Assembly: GCF_046602855.1 (NCBI RefSeq)
Contig: NZ_JBKINJ010000001.1
Coordinates: forward strand, 1,302,001-1,366,000
Length of the DNA: 64,000 nt
Direction of reading: 5' to 3'
Source: Gracilimonas sp046602855
Lineage (GTDB): Bacteria; Bacteroidota; Rhodothermia; Balneolales; Balneolaceae
Part shown: positions 36,705 through 45,713 of the stretch, one piece after another
Numbering within the stretch: position 1 is the stretch's first letter
How the letters are laid out: each line of letters opens with the position of its first letter
Program-made: the position numbers and the translations under genes
The notes under the pieces: generated by a model
What the model was told of the DNA's origin: nothing
Database searches by the model: none
Seen by the model: the letters and a program-made list of their open reading frames with translations, nothing else

Positions 36705-37800
36705 TATGGTACCTTTTGTTTAAAAGTTCGGTGATAATAACTTGCTGTTCATATTTTAAGTCATCAAATAAGGGTAAACATAAAACCTTCTTTGATATCC
36801 TTGCCGATACAGGACAGTCTCCGATCACATATGATAATTCCGTTAGAGTAGGATAAAAATATCGGCGGGGGCTTATTCCTTTCGTTTCTAAATTAACAAC
36901 TGTTTCAATTAATAGACCCTCATTCTCAAAAATAACGGGATAGTACGCATAGTTATATTTCGTATTCTTAAAAATAACCTGTTTTCTGATATGGTTATTA
37001 TTTTTAAATAGTTTGTCATATATGAGAGACTGTTGTTTTCGACTTTTCAATATTCGCTCAACATAATTCAAATTACATAAGCCCATTGCAGCATGTACCT
37101 CTGAATTTTTTCCGTTTATCCCTATACCATTATATTTACCGGGGCCATCATGTCCAAAATTTCGCATGTACTGCACCCTTTCTTTCAACTGTTCATTGTT
37201 GGTAAAAATACCTCCGCCTTCTACGGTATGGTATAGCTTTGTGGCATGAAAACTAGTAGTTGAAATATCCCCATAATTAAATATGGATTGTCCTCTGTAG
37301 GTTACACCAAAACAATGTGAAGCGTCATAAATAACCTTCAAATCATGCTTGTCTGCGATCTTTTTTATGGCTTCAATATCACAAGGGTTACCAAATACAT
37401 GCGTAGCCAATATAGCTTTGGTGTTCTCAGTAATGCCCTCTTCAATCAAATCTGGGTTGATGTTTAGTGTTTTTTCATCAATATCTACAAAAACGGGCTT
37501 ACATCCTTCCCAAACAATACTGCTTGTGGTAGCCACATACGAAAAAGGTGTCGTAATAATCTCACCCTTTATGTCAAGAGCCTTAATTGCAATTTGAAGA
37601 GCTATAGTTCCATTCGAAACAAATACAAGATTCTGAGTGCCCAGCCTTTTATTCAACCTTACTTCCAATTCCTGGACCAAAGGTCCATTATTTGTAATGT
37701 ATTCTCTTTCCCAAATTCCATTCAAATAATTTTGATATTCCTCAATAGGAGGAAAAAATGGCTTTGTTACTGGTATCTTTTTTTGGGGATGTTTAAACAT
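36682..37800 (-). CDS. DegT/DnrJ/EryC1 sugar aminotransferase, VioA-like
   Basis: A PLP-dependent enzyme of 372 residues that should aminate a nucleotide-4-keto-6-deoxyhexose. Visible landmarks are the substrate-binding N-terminus IPVTKPFFPPIEEY and YITNNGPLVQELE, PFSYVATTSSIVWEG, KVIYDASHCFGV, and the PLP lysine in SFHATKLYHTVEGGG near residues 183-198. The start and internal motifs match what I know of VioA-type enzymes, which make dTDP-4-amino-4,6-dideoxyglucose. No dTDP-glucose 4,6-dehydratase is in this window; the general RmlA/RmlB pathway could supply it. Overlap with the acetyltransferase gene shows close coupling. Confidence 0.85.
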   Translation of the reverse strand: MFKHPQKKIPVTKPFFPPIEEYQNYLNGIWEREYITNNGPLVQELEVRLNKRLGTQNLVFVSNGTIALQIAIKALDIKGEIITTPFSYVATTSSIVWEGCKPVFVDIDEKTLNINPDLIEEGITENTKAILATHVFGNPCDIEAIKKIADKHDLKVIYDASHCFGVTYRGQSIFNYGDISTTSFHATKLYHTVEGGGIFTNNEQLKERVQYMRNFGHDGPGKYNGIGINGKNSEVHAAMGLCNLNYVERILKSRKQQSLIYDKLFKNNNHIRKQVIFKNTKYNYAYYPVIFENEGLLIETVVNLETKGISPRRYFYPTLTELSYVIGDCPVSARISKKVLCLPLFDDLKYEQQVIITELLNKRYHNASGWSW

Positions 37801-37828
37801 ATTTCACTCCTGTTCCGAGGTAGAACTT

Positions 37829-40393
37829 TTAGTTTTTAACAATTTGACTGCATGAGGTTTTCAAGAGTTCAGCGCTGTTTTTTAACCCAAATTTTTGCAG
37901 AAATGTTTTTTGATAATCTTCCAATTCATCAGTTGATGGTTTGGGGATATCAGAGAGGCTTTTGTAAGAATCGAAGCTTTGGTAATCCAAAGGCTGAAGG
38001 TCATTTTTTAACAGAAATCCCCATCCTGGGTTTTCTTTCACATCACCATTTATCTTAACCATCCTTCTTAAGAAGGATGGTTTATTGAGATAAAGTGACA
38101 TGATCAAATTTCCCATCGATTGCTGCCTGTTGTGAGCTGTAATGATCATGTCAGCTCCAGCTAAAAAGTTCAGATATTCAGATGGAGCTATAAATTCTGT
38201 ATGAAACTCTACAGAATTCTCAAATTTCAAGAATTTTATGGTCTCTACTAACTTCTGCTTATAGGCTTTTGAAAAATTATAAGCTACCGGAAGTACTATT
38301 TCATAATCCACTAAATCTTCTTTAGCCGCCAGTTGCTTGAGTATACTGATATGCTCATTCGATTCATCACCGGAATTTCCAACGATGATTCTCTTTTTAC
38401 CACCTGGGTTATTATCAGTAACCTCAACTTTTCCGTATAACCCAGGGATAGGATAAACGAAATCAAACTCAGGTTTTTCTTGATAATGCAGCTTGTATAA
38501 ATCCTTATCACCTTGAAAAGCGGAGTGGATACTATTTATGTAGTGATCAGGAAACGCAACTGTTTCATTTGCTTTAATTGGATTGTATAAATCACCGCCC
38601 CACATAAACCATCCTATATGCTTCTTATCTCCGATCGTATTGATTAGTTTTTTTTGCCAGTCAAAGAAAATGCCATGAAACATCACCATATCTATATGCT
38701 CTTTTAGGCATTCCTGGGCAATACATTCAATATTTTTCTGGAAGTTGAATAAGGTTGCAGCCGGATTATTGTTAATCTCTACCGAGTAATTAGGAATCGC
38801 CCTGTGTGTTTCGATATAAATCATATGCTGCTGATCCGAATTTAAGTTTACATGCTCTATCAAATCTGACAAGCTTTGGGCATATATGTGGTTAAAGCAT
38901 ATATGAATGACCTTAGGGCAACTCTTCTTGGCTTTTATTATGCCGTTTATGACACCGTTATTAAACTCAGCTTTTGAAAATCTTTCTTCTTTCAGTTTTA
39001 AAAAATCTTTAAGGCGGGTAATTAACTCCGGATTCCCCTCCAAAACCTCCAACAATTTCCTTTCCTGCTTGCCACTCAAATACGTGCTCATATCCTTCAG
39101 CAGGATCCAGGCTTCTACGGTTTTTACCATGAGCCATTTGGGCAGGTCGGTTTTGATGGGGTTGTTGTCTTGGTCCTGGATAGGCAACATGAAGGGTAGA
39201 TCCACATCCATGTTTTCCTGACCAAATTTGGTGGTTTCGATCAGCTTTTGCATGACCTCCACAGCCTGACCACGTTTGCCCAATGCATTCAATGTTCGAA
39301 CGAGTGTAAATGTTACAGAGGTACTGTTTGCTCCCTGATTATACAACTGTATTAGAATCTGAGCTGTCTTCAACAATAGAACAGCTTTTTTGCTTCTTGG
39401 CTGATGAAGCTCGGAATCGGTGATATCAATTTGTTCGGCACTAATCAAATAGTTCAATGCCTGCAGGTAGCTCATGATGCCTTCTGATTCACCATGATTT
39501 TCCCACTGCTTCATGAGAACCTGAGTCCATGGAAGCTTGCTCAACTCTGTCTTCCACAGATCTTTTTTAACTTCTTTGGGTTTCACTGATTCATCATGCA
39601 TCCAGCCAGCCTTCCTAAAATCTTCGATCTTGCTTTCAGGAATACCGACCAGGTTTTGCCTATAGGGACCGGCACCTACTTCAATGTTATAATCAACTAA
39701 AATACCGGGTCCCGGAATGTACTCATATAGAGTGTATCCGTGATCCTTCAATGCATCAGCAAAGAAATCTACGTTCTTCTCAGCAATAGAAATCAACAGC
39801 ACCGGTGATTCACTTTCCAAAAGATCTAATGCACCCTTCAAAACTTCGGCTTCCGCTCCGTTTACATCTATTTTAAGGATGTCGATTTTCGGTTCTCCTT
39901 CAAACATCCACCAACCATCTAGGGTAATAGTTTGCACCTCTTCCTCGCCGGTTTCATCCAGTTTATTAAATTCAGGCGTTTCTGCGATTTTCCATTTTTG
40001 TTTACCCGCCTTTTCCCAAACAGCTTTTCCGATGATCTCCAGATTTTCTAGGTCGTTTTCCAGCTTACTCATCTCCAGGTACTTTTTCGCCACGTTTCCT
40101 GGCTCAAAAGAATATACTTTCCCCTCCTTTCCAGTCAGATTAGCGGCAGGTAGGGCATAGACGCCAAATCCGGTACCAATATCTACGAAATTCATTCCCG
40201 GTTTAAGATAGTCGCGTATAAAATCCAGTTCGTTTTCATACCATTCATTTTGTTCCAATAGTACGTATGGTGTCAGCATTTCTATATCAGGAGGAGTGCA
40301 AATAGTAATCCCATCGAAACACTCAATGGAAATTTTATCCACTTTCTTTCCATTTTTTACCTGTTCCATATTAATATCTATGATTGCTTCCAT
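37829..40393 (-). CDS. Fused FkbM-type methyltransferase and WecF-like (GT56) glycosyltransferase
   Basis: An 854-residue cytosolic protein with two catalytic parts. Residues about 50-240 are an FkbM-family SAM methyltransferase: NFVDIGTGFGVYALP (motif I), YSFEPG, and ILKIDVNGAEAEVLKG. Residues about 265-480 are a helical linker. Residues about 495-854 resemble the TDP-Fuc4NAc transferase family of WecF: KVIHICFNHIYAQSL, MVMFHGIFFDWQKKLIN, GWFMWGGDLYNP, and late QSMGNLIMSLYLNKP. GT56 enzymes use dTDP-4-acetamido-4,6-dideoxy-galactose, close to what the next two genes are expected to make. The natural reading is that one polypeptide transfers and O-methylates the same sugar; this is inferred. 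It lies 24 nt after the GT41 gene. Confidence 0.8.
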   Translation of the reverse strand: MEAIIDINMEQVKNGKKVDKISIECFDGITICTPPDIEMLTPYVLLEQNEWYENELDFIRDYLKPGMNFVDIGTGFGVYALPAANLTGKEGKVYSFEPGNVAKKYLEMSKLENDLENLEIIGKAVWEKAGKQKWKIAETPEFNKLDETGEEEVQTITLDGWWMFEGEPKIDILKIDVNGAEAEVLKGALDLLESESPVLLISIAEKNVDFFADALKDHGYTLYEYIPGPGILVDYNIEVGAGPYRQNLVGIPESKIEDFRKAGWMHDESVKPKEVKKDLWKTELSKLPWTQVLMKQWENHGESEGIMSYLQALNYLISAEQIDITDSELHQPRSKKAVLLLKTAQILIQLYNQGANSTSVTFTLVRTLNALGKRGQAVEVMQKLIETTKFGQENMDVDLPFMLPIQDQDNNPIKTDLPKWLMVKTVEAWILLKDMSTYLSGKQERKLLEVLEGNPELITRLKDFLKLKEERFSKAEFNNGVINGIIKAKKSCPKVIHICFNHIYAQSLSDLIEHVNLNSDQQHMIYIETHRAIPNYSVEINNNPAATLFNFQKNIECIAQECLKEHIDMVMFHGIFFDWQKKLINTIGDKKHIGWFMWGGDLYNPIKANETVAFPDHYINSIHSAFQGDKDLYKLHYQEKPEFDFVYPIPGLYGKVEVTDNNPGGKKRIIVGNSGDESNEHISILKQLAAKEDLVDYEIVLPVAYNFSKAYKQKLVETIKFLKFENSVEFHTEFIAPSEYLNFLAGADMIITAHNRQQSMGNLIMSLYLNKPSFLRRMVKINGDVKENPGWGFLLKNDLQPLDYQSFDSYKSLSDIPKPSTDELEDYQKTFLQKFGLKNSAELLKTSCSQIVKN

Positions 40394-40417
40394 ATTTTTT
40401 TCAATTAATATTAATTT

Positions 40418-42541
40418 CTACGAAAGGGTTTTGATATCGATATGGTCGCACCAATCTTCGCTAGGACTGCCTTCCTCAAAAGATCGGACACGCTGCCTCC
40501 AGATCTCTCGAAAAGCTTTCGAAAGATTTTCAGCAAACCGCTTTCCGTTACATACCGGAGAGGACGCTACCACTTCTCTAAGTTCCGAACGTATTTCAGC
40601 CAATCTGTTTAAATCTGATGCCAGAGAAACAGCTGTTTCCACATACTCCTCCCAGCTTTCAGAAACCCATTGTGGATATCCTGCGTTATTTACGTGTGTT
40701 GCGGAGTGCCTCCCTGCAAAGGTTGGTCCGGGCTTAGTAATCACAGGTACCCCCATCCACAGGGCTTCACAGGTGGTTAGACCACCTGAGTAAGGCCAAG
40801 GGTCAAGAGCAATATCTACATCGTTGTACTTCTCAAGAAGTTGGTTATGTGGGGATACCGACTCAAAAAGTATTCTGTTGACGGCTATATCGTTTTCTTT
40901 AAAAACATTTAAAACTCTTTCCCTTACTTTATCAGCGTCATACTGTTGTCCTTTCAAAAATAGCTTACTCTTTGGTATTTCTTTTAAAATCTGACACCAT
41001 TTACCAAGTATAACTTCATTGATCTTTTTGGGGTTATTGAAACATCCAAAGGTAATATACCCGTTATTTTTTAGTGGGAGTTCGCTGACCTCCGGTGCGT
41101 AGTCAGGTGGCAAGTAGCTAATATAGTCATCAGGCATGCGAATCAGTTTTTCGGTATAGTACTCTTCCTCTCCTCCAGGACTTTCAATGGAGTCTGTAAT
41201 TAAAAAGTCCATATCAGCAAGGCCTGTGGTATTAAAAAGTCCACCTACCCACTTCACTGTTATCGGTGCCGGTTTATGACTAACAACAGTTAACTTTCCA
41301 CCACCAGAGTGACCTGAAAGTTCTACAAGGATATCAATTTCATCATTTCTGATAGTTTGAGCAATATCCGAATCCGATTGTTCTCCGACAAACTTCCAGT
41401 CATCGCTTATTTCAAATAGCTGATTTGTGATAAAATCGACCCTTTTAGTGCAATAATAAAAAAAGAGTTCAAAATCATCTTTATTCAAATGTTTTAAACC
41501 ATCAGTAATCATCCATCCCACCGGATGGGTAAAAAATCCAGCTGAAATAAAACCGATGCGCAGCTTTTTCTCTTCGCTCATATTTAAGGGGACTGGCCTA
41601 TTAATAGACTCTTTTAAAGAATGAAGCGTATCCCACTCTAAATGTTCACGATAGATCTCTTCCTTTGACTTTGTGGGATTGTAGTGCATGCTCATCAACA
41701 TATTAGAATGCACAAGTTTTTCATCCGGTTTAAAACTCAGCACTTTACGATAATACTCTTCTGCTCGTTCATATTGCCCTACAGATACTAGGTGATTTGC
41801 AATATTTGCGAAAAAGCTATGCTCATTTGGAAATTTTTCCAGTTGAGTTTCAAAGTAATTCAGAGCTTTACCGAACCTCCCTATTTTCACATAAACCGAT
41901 CCGATTAAATTATGTAAAGCAATATTTGTCGGCGAAATATCTAAAGCCTTATAAAGAGTTTCTTTAGCTTCCTCATATTTTACCAATTCCATTAACGCTT
42001 CAGCTTTTTTACGGTAAGCCTCTATACATTTGCTATTCAATCGAATAGCGATATTGAACATTTCAACAGATTTATCTAGAAAGCCTTGTTGAAAGTAAAT
42101 TTCTCCAATCTTTAACGGAATTTCACTGTTTGAGGGTGCATGATGATTTGCCTTTCCGTAAAATTGCAAAGCCTCATTAAACTTTCCCCTTTCTTTATAA
42201 ATTTCTGCCAATAAAATCCACGCATCTGTATGTGAACCATCTTTCTTCAGGCATGATGTTGCGTAGTGTTCAGCATTAGCCTGCTCGCCTTTTTCTGAAT
42301 AACAAACAGCTTCATAATAGTCCAATTCGGCATCGTTTAACCCGCGGTTTCGAAGTGCACTGATAACATTGCTCGCAGATTGGAGGTCACTCTTTGCGAT
42401 AAATCCCCGGATCATCAACTGCAATACTTCATCAGTCTGTCCATTTTTCTCTATTAATCCTGCAAGGATTTTAAGAGCCGATTCCGTGTTTCCATTATTT
42501 TGGTTTAAAATCTGCTTTGCCTTATAAAGTTCAACATTCAA
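40418..42541 (-). CDS. TPR-containing SPINDLY-family glycosyltransferase (GT41), probable flagellin O-glycosyltransferase
   Basis: A 707-residue protein with about eight tetratricopeptide repeats (residues 1-290; for example YGKANHHAPSNSEIPLKIGE). It is joined to a GT41 O-GlcNAc-transferase-like catalytic domain: RIGFISAGFFTHPVGWM, ILVELSGHSGGGKL, FGCFNNPKKI, and the signature DIALDPWPYSGGLTTCEALW with PVITKPGPTFAGRHSATH. The start is TTG 42541, supported by AAGGTG five nucleotides upstream and no in-frame ATG nearby. It heads a five-gene operon beside the flagellins. GT41 enzymes glycosylate Ser/Thr of proteins, and TPR-linked members modify flagellin in several bacteria. The donor sugar is not known. 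Confidence 0.85.
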   Translation of the reverse strand: MNVELYKAKQILNQNNGNTESALKILAGLIEKNGQTDEVLQLMIRGFIAKSDLQSASNVISALRNRGLNDAELDYYEAVCYSEKGEQANAEHYATSCLKKDGSHTDAWILLAEIYKERGKFNEALQFYGKANHHAPSNSEIPLKIGEIYFQQGFLDKSVEMFNIAIRLNSKCIEAYRKKAEALMELVKYEEAKETLYKALDISPTNIALHNLIGSVYVKIGRFGKALNYFETQLEKFPNEHSFFANIANHLVSVGQYERAEEYYRKVLSFKPDEKLVHSNMLMSMHYNPTKSKEEIYREHLEWDTLHSLKESINRPVPLNMSEEKKLRIGFISAGFFTHPVGWMITDGLKHLNKDDFELFFYYCTKRVDFITNQLFEISDDWKFVGEQSDSDIAQTIRNDEIDILVELSGHSGGGKLTVVSHKPAPITVKWVGGLFNTTGLADMDFLITDSIESPGGEEEYYTEKLIRMPDDYISYLPPDYAPEVSELPLKNNGYITFGCFNNPKKINEVILGKWCQILKEIPKSKLFLKGQQYDADKVRERVLNVFKENDIAVNRILFESVSPHNQLLEKYNDVDIALDPWPYSGGLTTCEALWMGVPVITKPGPTFAGRHSATHVNNAGYPQWVSESWEEYVETAVSLASDLNRLAEIRSELREVVASSPVCNGKRFAENLSKAFREIWRQRVRSFEEGSPSEDWCDHIDIKTLS

Positions 42542-42876
42542 AACTGCACCTTGTTAATTTGAAAAATTAAGTTCAAATCAATGAAGTGCAAAATTAGTAC
42601 CATTAGTTTCATCTTGGACATCATCTGTCTTTACAGTGCAGAGATACATATCTTTCTCTTAGAAGTGCTAGCCTATCTTCTATATAAGTGGCAAATATTT
42701 CCTTTTGAATACTAAATTTTCCGCTCTCATTAGCACATCTGATAGTTTGAATAGCTGCTTAGTATATTGAGAAAGGATTATAACCGAAGAATGAAAGGCT
42801 TAAGGTTCATCTCCCCTTTTTGGTATAATAATTGTCTTACACAAATAGACTCTCGTGAAAAATTTGATAAATACAC
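42542..42876. other. Divergent control region between the glycosylation operon and fliS
   Basis: No gene is supported. For the leftward operon, the minus strand has TAATTTTG (42589-42596), which fits the Bacteroidota -7 element TAnnTTTG, 48 nt before the GT41 start; no clear -33 element was seen. For the rightward operon, TATAAT occurs at 42824-42829 upstream of the clearer sigma-28 site. Confidence 0.4.
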
Positions 42877-42903
42877 TTAATTATCATTGAAATCGTCCGA
42901 TAA
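42877..42903 (+). promoter_or_regulatory. Sigma-28 promoter of the fliS-fliD operon
   Basis: TTAATTAT, 11-nt spacer, TCCGATAA, located 36 nt before the fliS start. It matches the flagellin sites in -10 core and spacing. Confidence 0.72.
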
Positions 42904-42939
42904 CCAATACGTGACATTAACTTAAAGCGAAATACTCAA

Positions 42940-43236
42940 ATGCGTGATCCACAATTAGTTTATCAACAACAAGCTGTAAAAGATTCTTCACCGCTTCAAT
43001 TGGTAGTTAAAATGTACGATCTGGCTATCCAATCGACATATCGTAAAGATGGTGAAAAACTTCGGAGTATTATTTCGACTATGATTTCTGGTTTAAATTT
43101 TGATCACGAACCGGCTGATCAACTTTTTTCCCTTTATCACTATTGTCAAAATCTTTCAAGAGAAGGTAAGTTTGAAGAGGTTAGGGAGATATTAGAACCG
43201 CTTAGAGATACATGGGATGATATTGCAAACAAATAG
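42940..43236 (+). CDS. fliS: Flagellin export chaperone FliS
   Basis: FliS binds the disordered C-terminus of flagellin in the cytosol and delivers it to the export gate. The 98 residues are all helical and begin like the family (YQQQAVKDSSPLQLVVKMYDLAI, compare the usual YQ, SPxQLLxMLYDxAL) and end with EILEPLRDTWDDIANK, matching LRETW in FliS. It is shorter than the usual 120-130 residues, with the middle helices reduced. It is the first gene after the sigma-28 site and is followed 53 nt later by fliD. Confidence 0.83.
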   Translation: MRDPQLVYQQQAVKDSSPLQLVVKMYDLAIQSTYRKDGEKLRSIISTMISGLNFDHEPADQLFSLYHYCQNLSREGKFEEVREILEPLRDTWDDIANK

Positions 43237-43289
43237 CTTAACACTCAAAAGTGATAAATATCGCACAATAAATAACCAACTAAATAGCT

Positions 43290-44693
43290 ATGAGTTCAAT
43301 TCAAAATCTTTTCAGACAACAAAATCCTTACGAAAGGTTTGTTACTCAGTTAGTTCAACTTGAGAGTCAAACTAAACTTAAGTTTGAAGCTCAAAGAAGT
43401 ACTCAGAATGAAATTAAAAGTGCTTTGGGTGAAGTCAGTTCCTCAATATCAAAGTTTATTAATAATATTAAAGAGCTCGAAAATCCAACAAATAATTCCT
43501 TTCAGCCTCTTTCTACTTTTTCTTCTAATAAAGATACTGTTGAAATATCCAATGTCGATGGAATTAAAAAGACCGCAGATCATAAAATTAGCATAGAAAG
43601 GATTGCAAAAAATGATATTGCTCTATCTGATACTTATTTAGGTACAGAAAAAAACCTTTCCAATTTCGGAAATGGATCAGTTGATATTACCATTGGTTCG
43701 AAAACAGAAACCATCACTGTTGAAACACAAAAAGATGACGGAACCGGTATATTGGTGGATAAAACAAATGAGGAAATACTAAGTTCATTTGCCATCGCAA
43801 TTAATAATATTTTCGGAGAGGAAGCCCAGGCAACCGTTTTTAATGTAAGTGATAATAATTTCCAGTTATCGGTGAAAAGTTTGGATACCGGTTATGGTAA
43901 TAGGATTCAGTTTCAAAATGCAACCGGTACAATTGCAGAAATTACCAATAATACTACTCACCTTACCCCTCAAATTGAATTAGATGCTAAATTCAGGCTG
44001 GATGGCGTTGATTTTATACGATCTCAAAATACTGTAGATGACGCAATAGGTGGTCTAACCATAGAACTGAAAAAGGCAACCGGCGTAGAAGAAACTATTT
44101 CACTGTCAAGAAATATTAGCAAAGCAAAAGCTAACATCAATAACTTGATCTCAGGTTTCAACAATGTAAATAAAACTATACGTGATCGTACCTTTATAGA
44201 CTCTGAAAATAACCGCCGTGGAGCACTCCAGAGTATGAGGTCTGTTCGTAACCTAACATATAATTTACGGCAAACAGCAATATTAGGTTTTGAGGGAGCC
44301 GCAGAAGGAGAATTACAAAGACTTTCTGAAATTGGTATTGGTTTTAAAAATAATGGAGAAATGTATGTTGAAAACTCTTCTCTGTTAGAAGAAATGCTTC
44401 AAAACCGGCCAGATGAAGTTGAGCAATTATTCACTGCTGAGGGTTCAGTAATCGGTCAAATGAAAAGCCAAGCAGAAACTTATACGAAATCAAACGGAAT
44501 TATAAGTTCACTCGAAAATGGTGTTGAGCAAAAAATCGACCGTTTAGACCGACGAATTACATCTGAAGAGCGATATCTTCAAGATTATGAAGAACGCCAA
44601 CGTGAACAATTTAATAAATTGCAGCAGATTATTACTCAGGGTGAAGAACAATTTGCACAGGTAATGAGTTTTAGAAACTCAATAGGTTTCTGA
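43290..44693 (+). CDS. fliD: Flagellar filament cap protein FliD (HAP2)
   Basis: FliD caps the filament tip and directs flagellin folding. The 467 residues show the helical N-terminus (NPYERFVTQLVQLESQTKL), a beta-rich middle with the FliD_C features NINNLISGFNNVNKTIRDRT and RLSEIGIGFKNNGEMYV, and a coiled C-terminus (RLDRRITSEERYLQDYEERQREQF, then LQQIITQGEEQFAQVMSF). Length is at the short end for the family. It lies between its usual neighbours fliS and a fliT-like gene. ATG start. Confidence 0.9.
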   Translation: MSSIQNLFRQQNPYERFVTQLVQLESQTKLKFEAQRSTQNEIKSALGEVSSSISKFINNIKELENPTNNSFQPLSTFSSNKDTVEISNVDGIKKTADHKISIERIAKNDIALSDTYLGTEKNLSNFGNGSVDITIGSKTETITVETQKDDGTGILVDKTNEEILSSFAIAINNIFGEEAQATVFNVSDNNFQLSVKSLDTGYGNRIQFQNATGTIAEITNNTTHLTPQIELDAKFRLDGVDFIRSQNTVDDAIGGLTIELKKATGVEETISLSRNISKAKANINNLISGFNNVNKTIRDRTFIDSENNRRGALQSMRSVRNLTYNLRQTAILGFEGAAEGELQRLSEIGIGFKNNGEMYVENSSLLEEMLQNRPDEVEQLFTAEGSVIGQMKSQAETYTKSNGIISSLENGVEQKIDRLDRRITSEERYLQDYEERQREQFNKLQQIITQGEEQFAQVMSFRNSIGF

Positions 44694-44801
44694 TTAATAT
44701 AGCTAATATTAAAATATTCCAATTTAAGTTTTATAGAGGATGGTCGATAATGGACTTACATATTAATAACATGCATTATAAAATATATATTTAGATAGCT
44801 G

Positions 44802-45173
44802 ATGGATCCCCAAATGAAATCCGTTGAAAAATTGATCACTCAAATTAATGATAGCAGCTCCAATATCTTAATTGAACTGGATAGCAATGAACCGTCCTTT
44901 GATACCATTATCAAAGAGTTAAAGCAACGAGAAAAGTTTGTTAAAATGCTTGGACAGTATAAAGATAAATATACAGCTTCATCTCTACAAAAAGGTGAGA
45001 TGACTTCGATTAAGTCCCATTTTAATGTGTTCAACGAACTGAATCAAAGTATTCAAGATAAAGCGAAAGACATGCTCGAATTTCAAGAGAAAAAACTGGC
45101 TAATGCCAAAAGAAAAAGAAAAGCTGAAGATCAGTATAATGTTTCACAAAACCCTAATATTTCATATTATTGA
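44802..45173 (+). CDS. FliT-like flagellar chaperone
   Basis: A 123-residue, almost wholly helical, lysine- and glutamate-rich protein. Its place directly after fliD and its size fit FliT, the chaperone of the cap protein and, in enterobacteria, a regulator of FlhDC. Visible helices are KSVEKLITQINDSSSNILIEL, ELKQREKFVKMLGQY and QSIQDKAKDMLEFQEKKLANAK, and the tail QNPNISYY resembles the flexible ends of FlgN/FliT proteins. No sequence signature proves the assignment. The following flgM-like gene starts 26 nt after its stop. Confidence 0.6.
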   Translation: MDPQMKSVEKLITQINDSSSNILIELDSNEPSFDTIIKELKQREKFVKMLGQYKDKYTASSLQKGEMTSIKSHFNVFNELNQSIQDKAKDMLEFQEKKLANAKRKRKAEDQYNVSQNPNISYY

Positions 45174-45199
45174 GATCAGAAAATCAAAGGGATAAGACC

Positions 45200-45556
45200 A
45201 TGGAAATTAATAAACTAACATCAAACTTAAGTAATCAGGTTAACGGTACAAAATCGGAAGCAGCGAGTGAGGCTTCAAGCACCTCTAAGGTTGAAAAATC
45301 TTCCAAAGATTTATCTGATAAAGTATCACTAAGTAACAATGGCGCCCAGAAAAGCGAAGAGTTGTTTGCCAAAGTAGAAATGGAGAAACTGAATGAGTCT
45401 TCTTTTGACAAAGTGAAGGAAATGAAGGTCAAACTCCAGGCCTATGAACAAGCCAAGGGCGTGTCGGATGAAGCAGCCAACAATACTGAGATTGGCAAAA
45501 TGCTGAATGATCCTGAAGTTTGGGGTAAAATAGCAGAAAACCTAATTGACAAATAA
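45200..45556 (+). CDS. flgM: FlgM-like anti-sigma-28 factor
   Basis: FlgM holds FliA inactive until it is exported through the completed hook. The 118-residue protein has a disordered Ser/Ala/Lys-rich N-terminal half with the FlgM-like patch DKVSLSNNGAQ (residues about 38-48). Helices follow (SFDKVKEMKVKLQAYEQ) and the end GKIAENLIDK resembles the IADKLI terminus of FlgM. About 20 residues between the helices look inserted compared with FlgM. Start ATG 45200 has AAAGG ten nucleotides upstream; a TTG at 45170 is less likely. Export chaperones lie before it and a strong terminator after it. fliA is also in this window. Confidence 0.65.
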   Translation: MEINKLTSNLSNQVNGTKSEAASEASSTSKVEKSSKDLSDKVSLSNNGAQKSEELFAKVEMEKLNESSFDKVKEMKVKLQAYEQAKGVSDEAANNTEIGKMLNDPEVWGKIAENLIDK

Positions 45557-45598
45557 GTCACTCTTATTTTACTTTATGAGTGTTTCTTTAATTAACTT

Positions 45599-45627
45599 AA
45601 AAGAGAGTTTTTCAACTCTCTTTTTTT
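45599..45627 (+). terminator. Intrinsic terminator after flgM
   Basis: A perfect 11-bp stem (45599-45609 with 45614-45624) has a four-base loop and ends in seven T on the plus strand, 43 nt past the flgM stop. It separates the fliS-flgM operon from the response-regulator gene. Confidence 0.92.
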
Positions 45628-45713
45628 GTTTATGATTTTTTGTTTATGATGTAACTTTAGTTCCGCCTGGATAGTTGTTTCGCTGAACTATTCCCTTTTC
45701 AATCTACTCCCAC

